Of a stretch of DNA of 64,000 nucleotides, positions 13,048 to 25,003 are shown piece after piece. Origin of the DNA: Lichenostomus cassidix (lineage: Eukaryota > Chordata > Aves > Passeriformes > Meliphagidae); assembly GCA_008360975.2 (NCBI GenBank), contig CM039179.1, positions 56,210,666-56,274,665 on the forward strand, written 5' to 3'. The notes below the pieces were generated by a model. That model was not told where the DNA came from, made no database searches, and was given only the letters and a program-made list of their open reading frames with translations. Both the position numbers and the translations under genes were made by a program. Positions within the stretch are counted from its first letter, which is position 1. Each line of letters opens with the position of its first letter.

Positions 13048-13977
13048 GACCTTATTTACTGTGACAGTTTCTCCATCCAAAGTAAAAATACAGACTTTAA
13101 GATAGTAAAGGTATTCAAGACAATAGTTGGGAAACCAAACTGGTCAACTGATGAATATCATCCCAATTCCAGGTAGAAGGAAAAGACAAAAGCTCCCTGC
13201 ATTAGAATGTGTGCATGATATTGGACTCAATATCTTACAGCCATCTACAAGTTAGGGACACTTTATGATCCAAAAGTGTTGCCTTCTGAGGTAAAACAGT
13301 CATAATCTAATGTTGGACTTGGTCTGTTAAATGAATCATGGTCCCTGTGCTTTAGCTTTGCTCAGAACAAAACAAAATTGTCAAATACAAAGAAAAAGTA
13401 AGGAAAAGTTTGTTGTATAATAAATGATCACAAATGAGAGAGATGCACAGTGTTAGAATATGAATTAACTTCTATACAATCTAGTTGCTTTCACTGGAAA
13501 GATCATAATTTGAAAGACAGGTAAACTTTTTGTTTATGCTGCTCTTGCCTTTGAACTGTACAGTAGTGTAAATCAAATTCCCAGTTTTTGAGGATAATTG
13601 CTACAAATGGGATTTGTTCATGCACATACTTCAGTGATTTTTACAAGTGGTTCTTCCAAAGTCCCAGTGTCACAAAGATATGGGTGTTATAAACGATTAG
13701 ACTTTTTACCCCATATCAAACTATAAGCCACAGTGTTATGCATGGCTGAGACACAGAGGATACAGCACAGAACAGTGACACTGTAAATTTGAAGTATATC
13801 CATATTTGATTAATATAGCACTGCCATTTCCTATTTTAAAACCTTTGGGGTATATTTCCTCTGTATTATTAGAGTCCTAATTTATTTGAACCAGGAGGTA
13901 GATATTGGTTCCAAACTGACTACAACTTTTTTCTGTCCAGAAAAACAGCAACAACAAGAACAAAATAATGAATTGGT
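13048..13977. other. Non-coding stretch, no gene seen
   Basis: Unique-looking AT-rich DNA with no frame over about 60 codons and no recognised repeat. Confidence 0.5.
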
Positions 13978-14096
13978 TGAAGAGATACATGTTCAGAGAG
14001 CCTGAAGTGACCTATCTAAGGTTAGCAGATAAGTGACTGAGATGATGATGGGGTCAAATGCATTTACTTTTTTTCTCACCAGATCCCAGTAAATCT
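13978..14096 (+). mobile_element. Possible MIR/core-SINE-like fossil
   Basis: The order GTTCAGAGAG..AAGTGACCTATCTAAGGTTAGCAGATAAGTGACTGAGATG..GGGTCAAATGCA resembles the MIR or related LINE2 3' pattern (CACAGAGAGGTTAAGTGACTTGCCCAAGGTCACACAGCAAGT...GGGATTTGAACCC). Similarity is weak and by eye, so it could be chance or another old amniote repeat. Confidence 0.35.
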
Positions 14097-15718
14097 CCTT
14101 GCTCTCCCCACTGCACTAACAAATTACTTCTGAGGTACAGACACTGGTTTGAGGTGTTGATGCAATCTCTGATCCCTATAGAGCAATGAGGTACTCTAAC
14201 TGCCTTTGGGCTGTGCAGTAAGCTTCAAATTCCCATTTAACCCTGGTTGAAACTATTTTGGATATTGCATCCTAATACTAAAAAATTAGAACCTATAAAG
14301 AGAATTTAGTCTTTAATCAGACAAAGTGAACCTATGGAGACCTCTTCCTCAGGCTATCAAGGTAGTTATTGAGGCTGAACTTTAAAAGACCAGTATAGTT
14401 TTATGATATCTGAAACCTTTGTAGTTGAGCAAGTTAATATGTAAAAGCAACCCCATTTCCTGTCACAGGACTGCAGCAGATCACCTCGAGAGTCAGGAAG
14501 GATTTTCTATTTGCACATCCTACTTTACTCAATTAGGTAGATATATCACAGGACATTTTCACTACTTTAATCTTAGGCTGATACATAAAATTGTATTCAT
14601 CTTCATAGTGGAGACTCACTTTTTCCCAGTTTAGTGTTCTGCTGTAGAAATTAAGCTCTTCTGTGTTCAAATCATCAACACAAAATGTAACTACAGACAG
14701 TTCAGTAAAAATAAGAAGAATGTTTCCTTCACAAGCAACCATAATTTAGCTGACTTTCATCTCTTGCTTTATTTTTTTTTTCTTGAACTGCTTATTTTTT
14801 AAATTCTTTAGCAAGTATTGTAGAAGCCTGGTGACTGAAATGTACAGAAGTTCTGCTCTTATGGGGGTAATCACTGAACATGTGTATTTCAAGTGCAGGG
14901 AACACATTATTGGGGTAGCTCTTAAGTAATATAGATCCAAAGAGCTGCCAAGCATGCTAATTTACCTTTATCCTACTGTTTTCTTATGAGCAAGAGAGCT
15001 CAGATTTTCCTCTTGTCAACATGTTTCCTTTGACACTAAATTGAATGATGGTTAAAGAAACAGTTAGAAATCCTTGGGCTCTTTGGCTGTGAAAATGGAA
15101 ACTAAAATAACTTTTTAACAGGTTTTGTGGTTTATATCTTTGAGGAGAAAAGAATTTGAATGCTGGACAGTTTCATAGTGATACCTGATTTTTTGAATTC
15201 AACTTATTAATTGCCTGCTTGAGATAATTAAAGCATTTGTGCTCAAAATAATTGGTGTCATTGAAAATAAAGGATTTAACCTTGGCAGTAGATTCAATCT
15301 GTCTGCTCCATTTCATTCCAGTGAAGACAAGAGGAATCATGGTGTGGGTGCTTTTGTTTCTCTGTCTTAAGATTGCTAATAATTAGTTTAAACATTCAAC
15401 AGATCAGCTGGGTAATGGATATGTATAGTCCCTCGTTGTTCTGCTTTATATGGCAGGACTAGATGTGGGGCTCTCTTTCAGGGTGGAGTAGTTGTGGTAC
15501 TGCATTGCAAGAGAATGAAAATGAGAGATACTTTATGTAATCTAATCATATTATTGTTAAGCTTGAATATTATAGATTTAAAATTTAGCTAAATTGTGTC
15601 TTTTTAGAACTTGGTTCCACAAAACATGAGATGGAAGGAAAATAAAGAAATGTGGACCAGTGATTTGAACTTCAATCTGGAGGGACTTTTTGGGAATCAG
15701 CTGTAGGTTTTTGGCATG
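14097..15718. other. Non-coding stretch, no gene seen
   Basis: No dispersed repeat, RNA gene or credible exon recognised. Only short overlapping frames on both strands near 14.4-14.95 kb. Confidence 0.5.
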
Positions 15719-15768
15719 TCATAGAATGGTTGAGGTTGGAAACAATCTCCAGAAGTCATCTATTCCAG
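15719..15768 (-). mobile_element. Short CR1 LINE 3' terminus, antisense
   Basis: CATAGAATGGTTGAGGTTGGAAAC..TCTCCAGAAGTCATCTATTCCAG matches the reverse complement of the CR1 end (CATAGAATGGTTTGGGTTGGAAGGGACCTCTAGAGGTCATCTAGTCCAG). Only about 50 bp remain. The 135-codon open frame that begins inside it starts at TTG and borrows its first residues from this repeat. Confidence 0.75.
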
Positions 15769-16884
15769 CTGGATAGGTGTATCCATTGTGATACGGAGCA
15801 GCCGATACAGAACGAGACACCATACAAGATTTTAATGGCAGAATTTCCGTGGCTCATGGATGAAAGTCCACAACCTAATATTAAGCATTTACAGTACCTG
15901 AGGGACATATTTAGCCCTCACAAAAATAAAAATATGAATTTGTCTAGTATTAAGCAGGAGAGGGAGGGAAATTTTCAGATCTCACAGCTATTTTTCCTAA
16001 GGATCCAGCTGAGTGACAATTTCTTTTTCCTTTTTCTTCTTTTTCCCTATTTTCTTTTAAAGGACATTGAAGTCCATCCTTTCCAAGATGTATGTATGAT
16101 CTTATCTAATAGAAGAGGATATGCAGTAAGGGGATAAGAAGCCTTCCTTTACAAGAGGAAGGTATTAGAGCAATTATATAAAGCTTTGTGACATGACTGT
16201 TTGTCCAAAAGCAGAAAGACTGTTTCAGCTCCTTTTAATGCCTGAAGGTAATTCAGATATCTCTGAAACTGATAGAGATTTTGCATAAAGCATTATCCAA
16301 TGTCCAAAAATTGAAGAATAATGTTTTCTCCTCCTTCTGATATTCTTTCGCTGCGAAAAAAAATAAAGCAGTTAAAAATTTATTGGACATTCATTAGAGG
16401 TTAATTAGAAGAACATTTGGTGGAATCAATATCTCTGAAATTCTTAATATCTGATTTGGGGGTTCTGGACTAGCTGATGATCTGATCTTTGATTTTCACT
16501 TCTGTTACAACTACATGCTTATATTTGGCTTTTGAAAAATTCACATTACTTGGGACTTGAATATAGCTAACAACAGTCAGCAGTCCAGAAATTTTGTCCT
16601 TCATAAAAATATCTTAGCATAAGATCTCCAAGTCCACTCTAGCTGAGGCTTTACAAAGGCTGTGCTGTAGAGAGCAGTATTTGGTGATGCCATATTTGAA
16701 TCTCTGCTTTGTCACTTGCTTTTCCCCGTCTCCAGAGAGATCATGCCCTTTGCTAGTCCTGTACTTTCAGTAGATCAACAGGTACATTAAGACCTGGATA
16801 TCTGATGAAGATTCTCAGTGAGAGGAAAAATGCTTTCTTGCTCTTTTGCAATAAATCAAGGAAGGCTCTGACATGGTCCTGAAT
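15769..16884. other. Non-coding stretch, no gene seen
   Basis: Contains the rest of a TTG-initiated 135-codon frame (15730-16137) with no recognised domain and a run of phenylalanines from a T/C-rich patch near 16020-16060. I do not call it coding. Confidence 0.5.
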
Positions 16885-17417
16885 AAGTCTCAGCACTGGC
16901 AAGGCCACGCCTCAAATCCTGTGCTGGGTTTTGGGCCCCTCACTGTGACAAAGACATTTTGGAGCTGGAGCATGTCTAGAGAACTGCAACAAAGCTGGTG
17001 AAGGGTCTGGAGCTTAACTCCTATGAAGAGCAGCTGAAGGAGCTGGAGGTGTTTAGAATGGAGTAAAGGAGGCTCAGGGGAGTTCTATGGCTCTCTACAA
17101 TGCCCTGAAAAGAGGCTGTAGCAAGAGGGGGTTGGTCTCTTCTCCCGGGCAACCAGTGACAGGAAAAGAGGAAATGGCTTCAAGCCGCACCAGGGGAGGT
17201 TTAGATTGGCTGCTAGGCAAAATTTCTTCACTGAAAAGATTGTCAAACATTGGAACAAGCTGACCATGGAAGTGGTGGAATCACCATCCCTAGAAGCACT
17301 CAAATATGCTTGAGAATGGCACTTGGGGACAGTGTTTAGTGGTGAACACAGCAGTGATGGGTAATGGGGGAACTTGACAATCTCAGAGTAATTATCCAGT
17401 CTTAATGATTCTATTGT
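16885..17417 (+). mobile_element. CR1 LINE fragment, about 530 bp, sense
   Basis: The longest and clearest single CR1 copy in the window. In order: GCACTGGCAAGGCC, GGGCCCCTCACTG, GAGCTGGAGCATGTCTAGAGAA, AAGCTGGTGAAGGGTCTGGAGC, GAGCAGCTGAAGGAGCTGG, GGTTGGTCTCTTCTCCCGGGCAACCAGTGACAGG, AGAGGAAATGGC, GGGGAGGTTTAGATTGG, AAATTTCTTCACTGAAAAG, CAAACATTGGAACAAGCTGACCATGGAAGTGGTGGAATCACCATCCCTAGAAG, GTTTAGTGGTGAAC, and a decayed AATGATTCTATTG end. This is the CR1 3' untranslated region plus the extreme end of ORF2. No intact reverse transcriptase is present. The 72-codon minus-strand frame within it is an antisense shadow. Confidence 0.93.
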
Positions 17418-17951
17418 AAGATTTGTGCTAACATGGCGTATATGTGAGAAAAACCTCTGTCAACAAAGAGCATATCCCCATCTTTTTACAGTGGAATACA
17501 TCTCCCATATCCTTTTACTCTATAATGAATTATCATGCAGTTGTACCAGCAGTCTACAGGGAATACTGTATTGTCATCATTCATTTTGTAAGTACTGATT
17601 ACTCTTGTACCTAAAATATACCAGACTATAATTAGTCCAACCTGTGGGACTCCTCTTTGCAAACAGACCTAGAAGATCCCTGATGGACATATAAACATTC
17701 TCCCATTGCTTCCTGACAAGTAGGAAGGGATTTTATCTCCTTAGGTGGGACAGCCTTTATTTTGATGCCTCAGGCTTCCTATCATAACAGCTCAGCTGAG
17801 ATGCTTCAGTTATTTTCTCCATCAGTCTTGACCATTACCCTTAACACAGTCATTGATGCTGAATGATAACAAGCAATTTTCAGTGCTAATTTCCAAATAT
17901 TAGGGTCAAAACAAAGGTTGCATTGGCAAGACTGAGAGAAATAAAATTTTT
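17418..17951. other. Non-coding stretch, no gene seen
   Basis: Unique-looking AT-rich DNA between the CR1 copy and a purine-rich block. Nothing recognised. Confidence 0.5.
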
Positions 17952-18065
17952 AAAAAAAGGAGAATAAATAAAATAAAAATTGAAAGGAGGGAGAGGGTGA
18001 GAAAGGAAGGGAAATGGAAAGGCAAAGGCAAAGGGAACGGAAGGGAAAGAGAGGATGGAAAGGAT
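17952..18065 (+). repeat. Purine-rich low-complexity block
   Basis: From 17980 onward the plus strand is almost wholly A and G with words such as GGAGGGAGAGGG, GGAAGGGAAATGGAAAGGCAAAGG and GGAAGGGAAAGAGAGG. It is an imperfect GGAAA/GGGAAA-type tract, probably a decayed microsatellite. Confidence 0.8.
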
Positions 18066-19571
18066 AATTCTGAGAAGTAGGATACTTTAGTGTGAAGATA
18101 AATGTTTACATGATTTCACACACTATGACTTGGAAATCTCAGCCATGAATGTTCATTAAGTTCATTTAAACTGTGTATCTATCTCCATAAGAAGTCACAT
18201 GCATGTTGTTGTTTAGAACCCAGGACAATATCCCATTTTCTAGAAAATCTACTGTAAGTGGAAACATACATAGGAAAGGCAATAAATTACATTGGACATT
18301 AAAAGGGAAAAGGTCATGAACTCAATTTAATCTTACAAATGCAAAAAAACCAACTTTTTAGAGCTTCATTTATCCTCTGAATTCATGACTTGTGCCCAGA
18401 CTCATTAGACTGAAGCAGAAGAACAGGAGTTAGGTGATATGTCACTATTCTTTCAACAAGATGGTGGTAAAAGCCAAGTAAAGCAGGTAGAAATGCATTA
18501 TTTAAAGTGAAGGAATTATCCTCTTTGCTTATTTCTTAGCATAATATAGATTTCAAAAGATCTTTTAAAGCTTATATATCTGTAAAGCCAGTTCTCACTA
18601 ATCTCCATTAATGTCAGCTACCATTAAAAAAAATTATGTAGTTCATATTAAAATTCACATATATACAAATTCACATATATACGTATGGATATGCACATAC
18701 ACATTTATACATATGCATATGTATGCATACACAAAATTGTACAGTGACCCATCCCACCCACCTGCATCCTTGAAAAATATTTAGTAGTATAATGTTTGTT
18801 TTATTGTTAAGGATACATTTCTTCAGGATACATTTCAAAGATACATTTCTTCATCTTTGCTGAAGGCTTTAAATTTTCCTTTCAACAGCATCTTTAAGGG
18901 ACTAAGATGATAGAGTAATAGGAAAAGAAAATGTGTCTTTCTCTTTTTTCAGAAGTTAATTCATACCCATGGGATGTGCCAAATTTTAATGCTACAAACT
19001 AAGTCCTTTTATGCTCTGTATGTGCACTACATTTGCATTCTTAGCACTGAGTGTGCGAAATGTTCTGCCTGAGCAGTTTGATTGTGCCCAAGAATGACCA
19101 GAATTAGGGAAAAGAGAGTACTTGAACCTCAGAGAGCTTTTTGGAAACTGAGATTTTGTCATCATCAGAAATGATACCTCTTAATGAGAAAGAGCTGTTA
19201 TTTTCAAATCAGAAGAAATGGCTGGATTGTCTACATTTCCACATAAAACTGAAATTGTGAAGGATTCCTTGCCAGCTTGATCTCATTTGAGCATTTGAGA
19301 ACCTCTAATAATTATTTGATTAGTTTTATGTTGTGGTGTATACAATGCTATCCTGATTATTATAGATTTGTGGGAGTTGCAGGACATGGTGGCCTCTGGC
19401 ATTCCCATGGCATCTCTAAAAAGAACATCCAGGATAGAAGTTTGTGCTAAAACAGCAAGAGCAAAAGGCCTTTCACCATCTTAGTATTTCATTAATCCTT
19501 AGCTAATAAGAAGCATTAAACACACAGGACTGAACTCTGCACATGGTACATTTGCTTATCCCAAAGAGTAC
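18066..19571. other. Non-coding stretch with small duplications
   Basis: No gene recognised. It includes a perfect 16-bp tandem duplication (18651-18666 and 18667-18682) opening an alternating TA/CA-rich patch to 18733, and a threefold GGATACATTTCTTCA-type short repeat at 18811-18853. Confidence 0.6.
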
Positions 19572-20054
19572 TGTCCTGCTTTAGGCCAAGGACAGGGTTA
19601 ACTTTTTGCAATAGATGGGAGGGGCTGTGGCCAAGGTCCAAATATTGTTTGATACCACCTCAGGCCACTGGTGGGAAGGAGGGAAGGGACTCTTTGGCTA
19701 CCAAGAAGAGGAATGTGGTTTCCAGTCCAGAAAAAAAGGTGGCTGCTGTCATGTTTTGGCAGATTGGTAAGCATTTTGCATGTAAATCATACTCTCTTTT
19801 GTACACTTTTGTTAATAATATCGTTGTTTTTACCCTTTGTTTTCTTATCTCACTGCTGTTTCCAATAAATTGTTCTTGTCTCAACCTGTGATCTTTGCTT
19901 TTTGTACCTCCAATTCTCCTCTCTGGCTCCCTGAGGGGTCAGGGAAGGGGGAGAGCATGCAGCAGTGGGGAAGGGGAGCATGCGAGCAGCAGTGTGGTTT
20001 GGGGAGTCTCAGTGGGAGAACTAAGCTGGGGAGCACCATGCCTAAACCATGACA
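19572..20054 (+). mobile_element. Solo LTR of an avian endogenous retrovirus
   Basis: A single long terminal repeat with no internal retroviral sequence beside it, so it is most simply a solo LTR left by recombination between the two LTRs of a provirus. It opens TGTCCTGCTTTAGGCC..GGACAGGGTTAAC and closes ..AAACCATGACA, giving the expected TG...CA ends with a short imperfect inverted repeat (TGTCCTG / CATGACA). Near 19863-19890 there is CAATAAATTGTTCTTGTCTCAACC, a polyadenylation signal plus the 'CTTTATCTCAACC' motif typical of the avian ERVL-like LTR group. This fixes the sense as plus. A GT-rich, G-rich stretch follows. The immediate 5-6 bp flanks do not match, so no target-site duplication is visible. 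Short frames here are not coding. Family assignment is by pattern memory. Confidence 0.85.
19866..19871 (+). promoter_or_regulatory. LTR polyadenylation signal AATAAA
   Basis: AATAAA in the plus-strand sense of the LTR, followed by the TGTTCTTGTCTCAACC segment where the R/U5 boundary is expected. It may still be able to end chance transcripts crossing the locus. That is inference. Confidence 0.6.
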
Positions 20055-23000
20055 TAAGCCCTTCTCAGCCAAGGTAGATCACATGTAAAAAAGCCTCACA
20101 TCAGGCCAAGCCCAAATTCAAGCTGGAAAGCAATGAAAATTTATAAAAATTGAAAAAAAGACATCTTGAATTTTTCACTCTTGCATCTGTGATTGAATTA
20201 AGATTACAACGTGAATATAAAAAAATACATTACAAATTGAGGTTGTTGTCCCAAACTGTCATAATACTCTGCTTTCAATCTGTAAACATCACTCCATTTT
20301 ACTTTGACTTGTTTGAGATAAAAATAACAACAGTTTCTCAGACTTTAACATGTTTTTGTCATTTACCATCCAGTTGGAGTCAAAATATTAGTGTCAGAAG
20401 GTAGTACTTATGAACACCTCTGGTATTTTCATCCATGTCTATTGACTATCATAGTATTTGGTGGGAGAGAGCCAAGCAAATACGCTCAGATGTGTGAAAG
20501 TTCATGTGCACATATATTTGATTTTGCTCTGCCCACAGTATACACAACACAAGTCTTCATCAGCCAAAACAGACATATGTGAGAAGAATGAGTGAAAATT
20601 CAATGTTATAGGAAAGACCATTGATGCCTCTTATGGTAAAAACTCCATCTCAATAGAGCACCATATTCCAGCATGATCAATATTAGGAAAAGTTTGTTTA
20701 AGGGAACATTTTCAGAGAAAAAGTAAATGTGTTTTTTCCTAAAATTGCCAAATTGTTTCTAGACAGCTGTATGGAAGGATATGATAATAATCTACATACA
20801 GCTGGTTCAGACTGTTACAGTGTTGAAAAGTTTTAATCATTGGAGACATACTATCAATGCAAATTGCTTCCCTTTTTGTCTTTGCATATGAATATTTCTT
20901 TCTTTTTTTTTTCAGTTTGGTTAAGTCAGGAACAAAATATTTTATCTGGAGGCATAGAAAGCAGGATTACAAAGGTGGCCAGAACAATTCATAAGTAAAG
21001 AAAGTGGAGTCTGGAGAAGGTCAGCAGCTTCCAGCTTTCAGTGTAAAAACTAATTGCAGCATTGTTCCTAAATAAAAGGAGATGTAGCTGAATCTTTGGT
21101 CCAGAGAGGAAACAATGACTATCATCCTCCTTCCTTATTCTAATTCAGATCTTCTGGCTATTCTCAGGATGGTATGGCATTCTGTTCCTTCCATCCTTTC
21201 CCATCCTATCACAGGGATTTATGTGTGATTTTACTGTCTCCAAAGTGCTCTGTCGCCATGAAGAGCAGACTGGTAATTAATCCATATTAGAAGACAGTGG
21301 AGAGTTATAGATCAAGTTTGGTACAAAGGACTCTTTAAAGAATACTGAAACTCCTATCATTGTCTAAAACCTAAAAGAGGGCATGTTCTCAGAAGTGTGA
21401 GGTAAGTAGCTCCACAGACAGGGCTGAAATGCACAGGCATGATTTCGGGCTTTACAAATTTAAATCTATCTGTTGCATGTTTATATTACTGTGCATGTGA
21501 CTGTGTAGACATGCCAGTTACATGTGTGTAGAAACTCCTCTTAGAGGTTCTATAAATAATTTTCTTTTAGATGGTCTCATACCTGACAACTGCACTGTTT
21601 AAATGGGGCACCCAAAATTCCTGCTCTCTGCATCTGTCTGGAAAGCAGTTTACTTTGTGATTCTGCCATGTCTGCAAAAATACTGATCTTATTATCACAC
21701 CCATTGCCATTTTTCATGCATGCTTCCTTGTGATAGATAGGCATCCTTGCCAGGCTAAGCAGGCATGTGACAAATCCTTAAGAGACATGCCATTAGTGTC
21801 TTCTGTCATTGCACTAACCTAGGGTTTAACTGGTGTTGAAAAGGTTCTGCCAACCTTCAACCATAAGCTGAATTTCATCTATTAATTACTGTGTTTATAT
21901 GTTTTTTCAATTATTAATTTTGATGTGCATAATCTGCAGAAAACTAAACCAAACAAAACCCAAGCATACCTAACAAAGATCTAAAAAAGCTTTGTTTGAC
22001 AAAAGTGTTAATTATACACTTAAGCACATAACACAAAGAGGAATTTAGTTCAGGAAACTCTCTCCGTATCTGTGCTGTTTCTGTGTGGTTTATTTCCCAT
22101 GGAGGTTATGAGATGTATTTTCAGAGGACAGTACTTTAAAAAGTGGCAGCAGTGTGTATTGCTGTGTGCCATATAAAAAGGAATTATACATTTATTCTCT
22201 CTGACACCTCTTGTAAAAAGCTGAGACCTGTCTTTTCACTCCTCTAAATCTGAACTTGCATTTTTGTGCTTCCAAATACCTTGATGGTGCAAATCAGAGA
22301 ATTTGCAGCTCAAATGATCTAATTTATGGTTGCCATCAAGCACCTTGCAGATTTTTTTTGCCACCACTGAAATGAAAGCATAAAGGAAGATCATTCTTTC
22401 AAAAATTCATTCCTCATATACGCTTGTCAAGAAATACCAGGTGGAGGGGAAAAAATAAGGACACAAAATAAAATACAAGGAAAGGTTCAGTATAGATCTG
22501 TAAAACACATCAACATATTATGACTGTTTTTGTGAGATGCTTTTTATTTTATTTCTTTGCACTTCTCCTTTTCCTGTCTATGAAACGGCATCTCAAGCCC
22601 CATCACTCTGAAAGGTAGTGCCTTATCAAGATCTCTGATAAAATTCTATACAAACTTTTGTGGACTTTCAGTCTCAAAATATTGTGACAAATGACAGTGT
22701 TCAATTAAAATACAGCTTGAAATAAGAATGTGTATCTCTTATGTAATATATTGCTTAATAATCAGTTGTGGGGTGCTGGCATACTTTGTGTTTGAGAAGA
22801 CTTAAAATTTATAATTTTTTATTTTTTTAAGTTAAAAAGTAAGACGATTTAAATAAGCAAAAAAAAAAGTTATTGCTCAGAATATATTGCTCAGATCTTG
22901 CTGAAAGGTCTAGAAATTCCCTTCAGCACGTAGTACTTGCATGAGTGAGGGGATATTTTGTCCTTTCTGCTGCTTATTTTTTCTTCTTTTTCCTTGGCTT

Positions 23001-24938
23001 TGATTCTGAGGACAGCATGCTCTTTTCATCTTGCTAGAGATATGGCTCTGCATAAATCTCTCAGGAGATCTCACTCTACCCAAGCAATTTTATAGTAAAA
23101 AAAGGAATGCTTCCTTATGTCTGTATAATTTCAGTTGTGTAAATCAGTGCATTGACCTTAAAGCCATCCTGACTTTACTGTGGATCTGCCTTGTTCACAA
23201 AGTTTGGCTTGTGAGTTACAGTAGCTGCAGTATCTTTTGCCTCCATGTTATGCACCAGTAGATTGCATTTTTTCAGTAAGTGTTTGAAAAACATAGACAT
23301 TTTATTTTCTTGTACAGAAACAGTTTTAAGGGGGGGGGGAGGGAAAAAAATACAAAGGAGAAAGAAAAAAAAAGAAATTGTGAGGAGAAGGTGAAAATTG
23401 AGACTTGATGATAAATATTTCCTTGGTGACCTGATTGAAGAAAATGCTATCTGGTTTGTAAGCATCAAGCAGTTTTGCCTGTAAGCTGAGAAGAAGCCAC
23501 TAAAGTATAAAATATGGCTATAAAGCTTCACATAAACTACAGAAATGACAAAATAAAATATCTGTATATGCTAATTATATGGTGTAGACCTAGTTTTGCA
23601 TTTCCATAAATCTTTCCCTTGAATTGTTATATTGGCTAGTAATTAAGAGACTTGTGACAAATTACTTGATTTATATTCTCAGCCAGGTCTGGACCTTACT
23701 ATGCACTGATTTCAGCAGGGAAGCTTTAAGAGACACACAGGAGTATACCATACTTTACTGAATGAACCTGCAAAGTTTTTTTATGCTGTCAGATGCCACT
23801 GGAGTGTCCATGGATTTTATGAAGATATATGAACCTTTCAGTTGTGGAAGAATTTTGTTTAAAACATAGGCTTACAATCTTGGAAAGAGAGGAAGACTGT
23901 GGCATCACATACCTAGAAAGAGCTAGCATACAATAAGAATACTATTTATTTTTTAAATCTCAAATTAAATCATGTATGGTATATATAAAATTCAAATTTC
24001 ATTAGATCTCCAGGAAGAAATCACATACTATGAATCCAGTTCTTGAATCTAATTTCTTTTTAGCCAATTATACAACATCAAAGAAATGCATGGAATTTTT
24101 TGTAGACAGTCTGGTTTGCATAAGCTTTTTTTGTTCATTGCAGAGAATATCTAGGATCACCATTCCAAAGATGACACAAACAGGTTAAAAACTTGATTTA
24201 CAAACTGTTAACAAAATGTTCTTTCCAAACAAAGAGAAAAAAAACATTTTGCATCTCATCAGTTACTGGCTTGGAGTTTTTTGATTGTGTGTTATGACTT
24301 TTTAATGCTTCCTTTTTTTTTTTTTAAATAGGTTAATTCATTTTGGGTACACCAATTCAGTGTATATTTTGTAATCTTTATGCCTATGAAGAGTAACAAG
24401 TGCTAAGTGATTAGCAGCACAGGTCAAAATACTTTTTTTTTACCTTGTCTAAGGCAATCCATTTCTAGATCTTACACAAAATTAAGTATCAGTATCAGTT
24501 TATTAGCTAGTCTAAGCTGTTTAGAAGTGTTAGTCATTTAAGAAAATGAAAATCCTTAGATCACTGATAATTTTACTCCATGCCCATGTTCTTTGCCATG
24601 AAAAGTAAATAATGAATTCTTCACTCTGAGCTATATAATACATTATTTTAAAGAAACCAGACCTTAGATCTTGATAATTACTGGAGGATTTGAAGGACAT
24701 TAAGTATGATACGTAGTGGTACATGCTACAAGAAGAAGCATATTATCCAAACAGTATGGATGTGAGAGCTATATTCACAGACAAGGAGAGTAGTTTGAAT
24801 TCTTTTCTAAGAGTCGTACAAATACGTATCAGACATTATAATTATTGCCAGAGGTTGGAAGGTTGCAAGAGAGCGAAATATTTATGGATTAGTAATCTCT
24901 TGTGGCCACGGGTGTCCAAAAGGGTTTCTTCTCTTCAG
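20055..24938. other. 4.9 kb unique AT-rich DNA, no gene seen
   Basis: No exon, RNA gene or dispersed repeat recognised. A G10 run at 23330-23339 begins a 50-base purine-rich patch (to about 23379), the largest G homopolymer in the window. There is a T14 run at about 24313-24326. Frames are short and domain-free. Confidence 0.5.
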
Positions 24939-25003
24939 AAAAAAATAAAATAAAATTAAAAAAAAACCCAACCAACCAACCAAACAAACAAACACAAACA
25001 AAA
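24939..25003 (+). repeat. A/C-rich low-complexity tract with (CCAA)n
   Basis: AAAATAAAATAAAATTAAA runs into CCCAACCAACCAACC and CAAACAAACAAAC (about 24967-24992), then CAAACAAAAAAC. The plus strand has almost no G or T. It is the complement of the G/T-rich blocks seen elsewhere in the window. Confidence 0.9.

Noticed and set aside
15730..16137. 135-codon plus-strand frame
   Set aside because: Begins at TTG inside an antisense CR1 remnant, contains a poly-phenylalanine stretch from a T/C-rich patch and shows no domain.
17085..17303. 72-codon minus-strand frame
   Set aside because: Exact antisense of the CR1 3' region. It recurs wherever this CR1 block occurs.
19649..20077. Six overlapping frames of 60-80 codons
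   Set aside because: All lie within the solo LTR, which has no coding function. Their overlap in several phases reflects composition.
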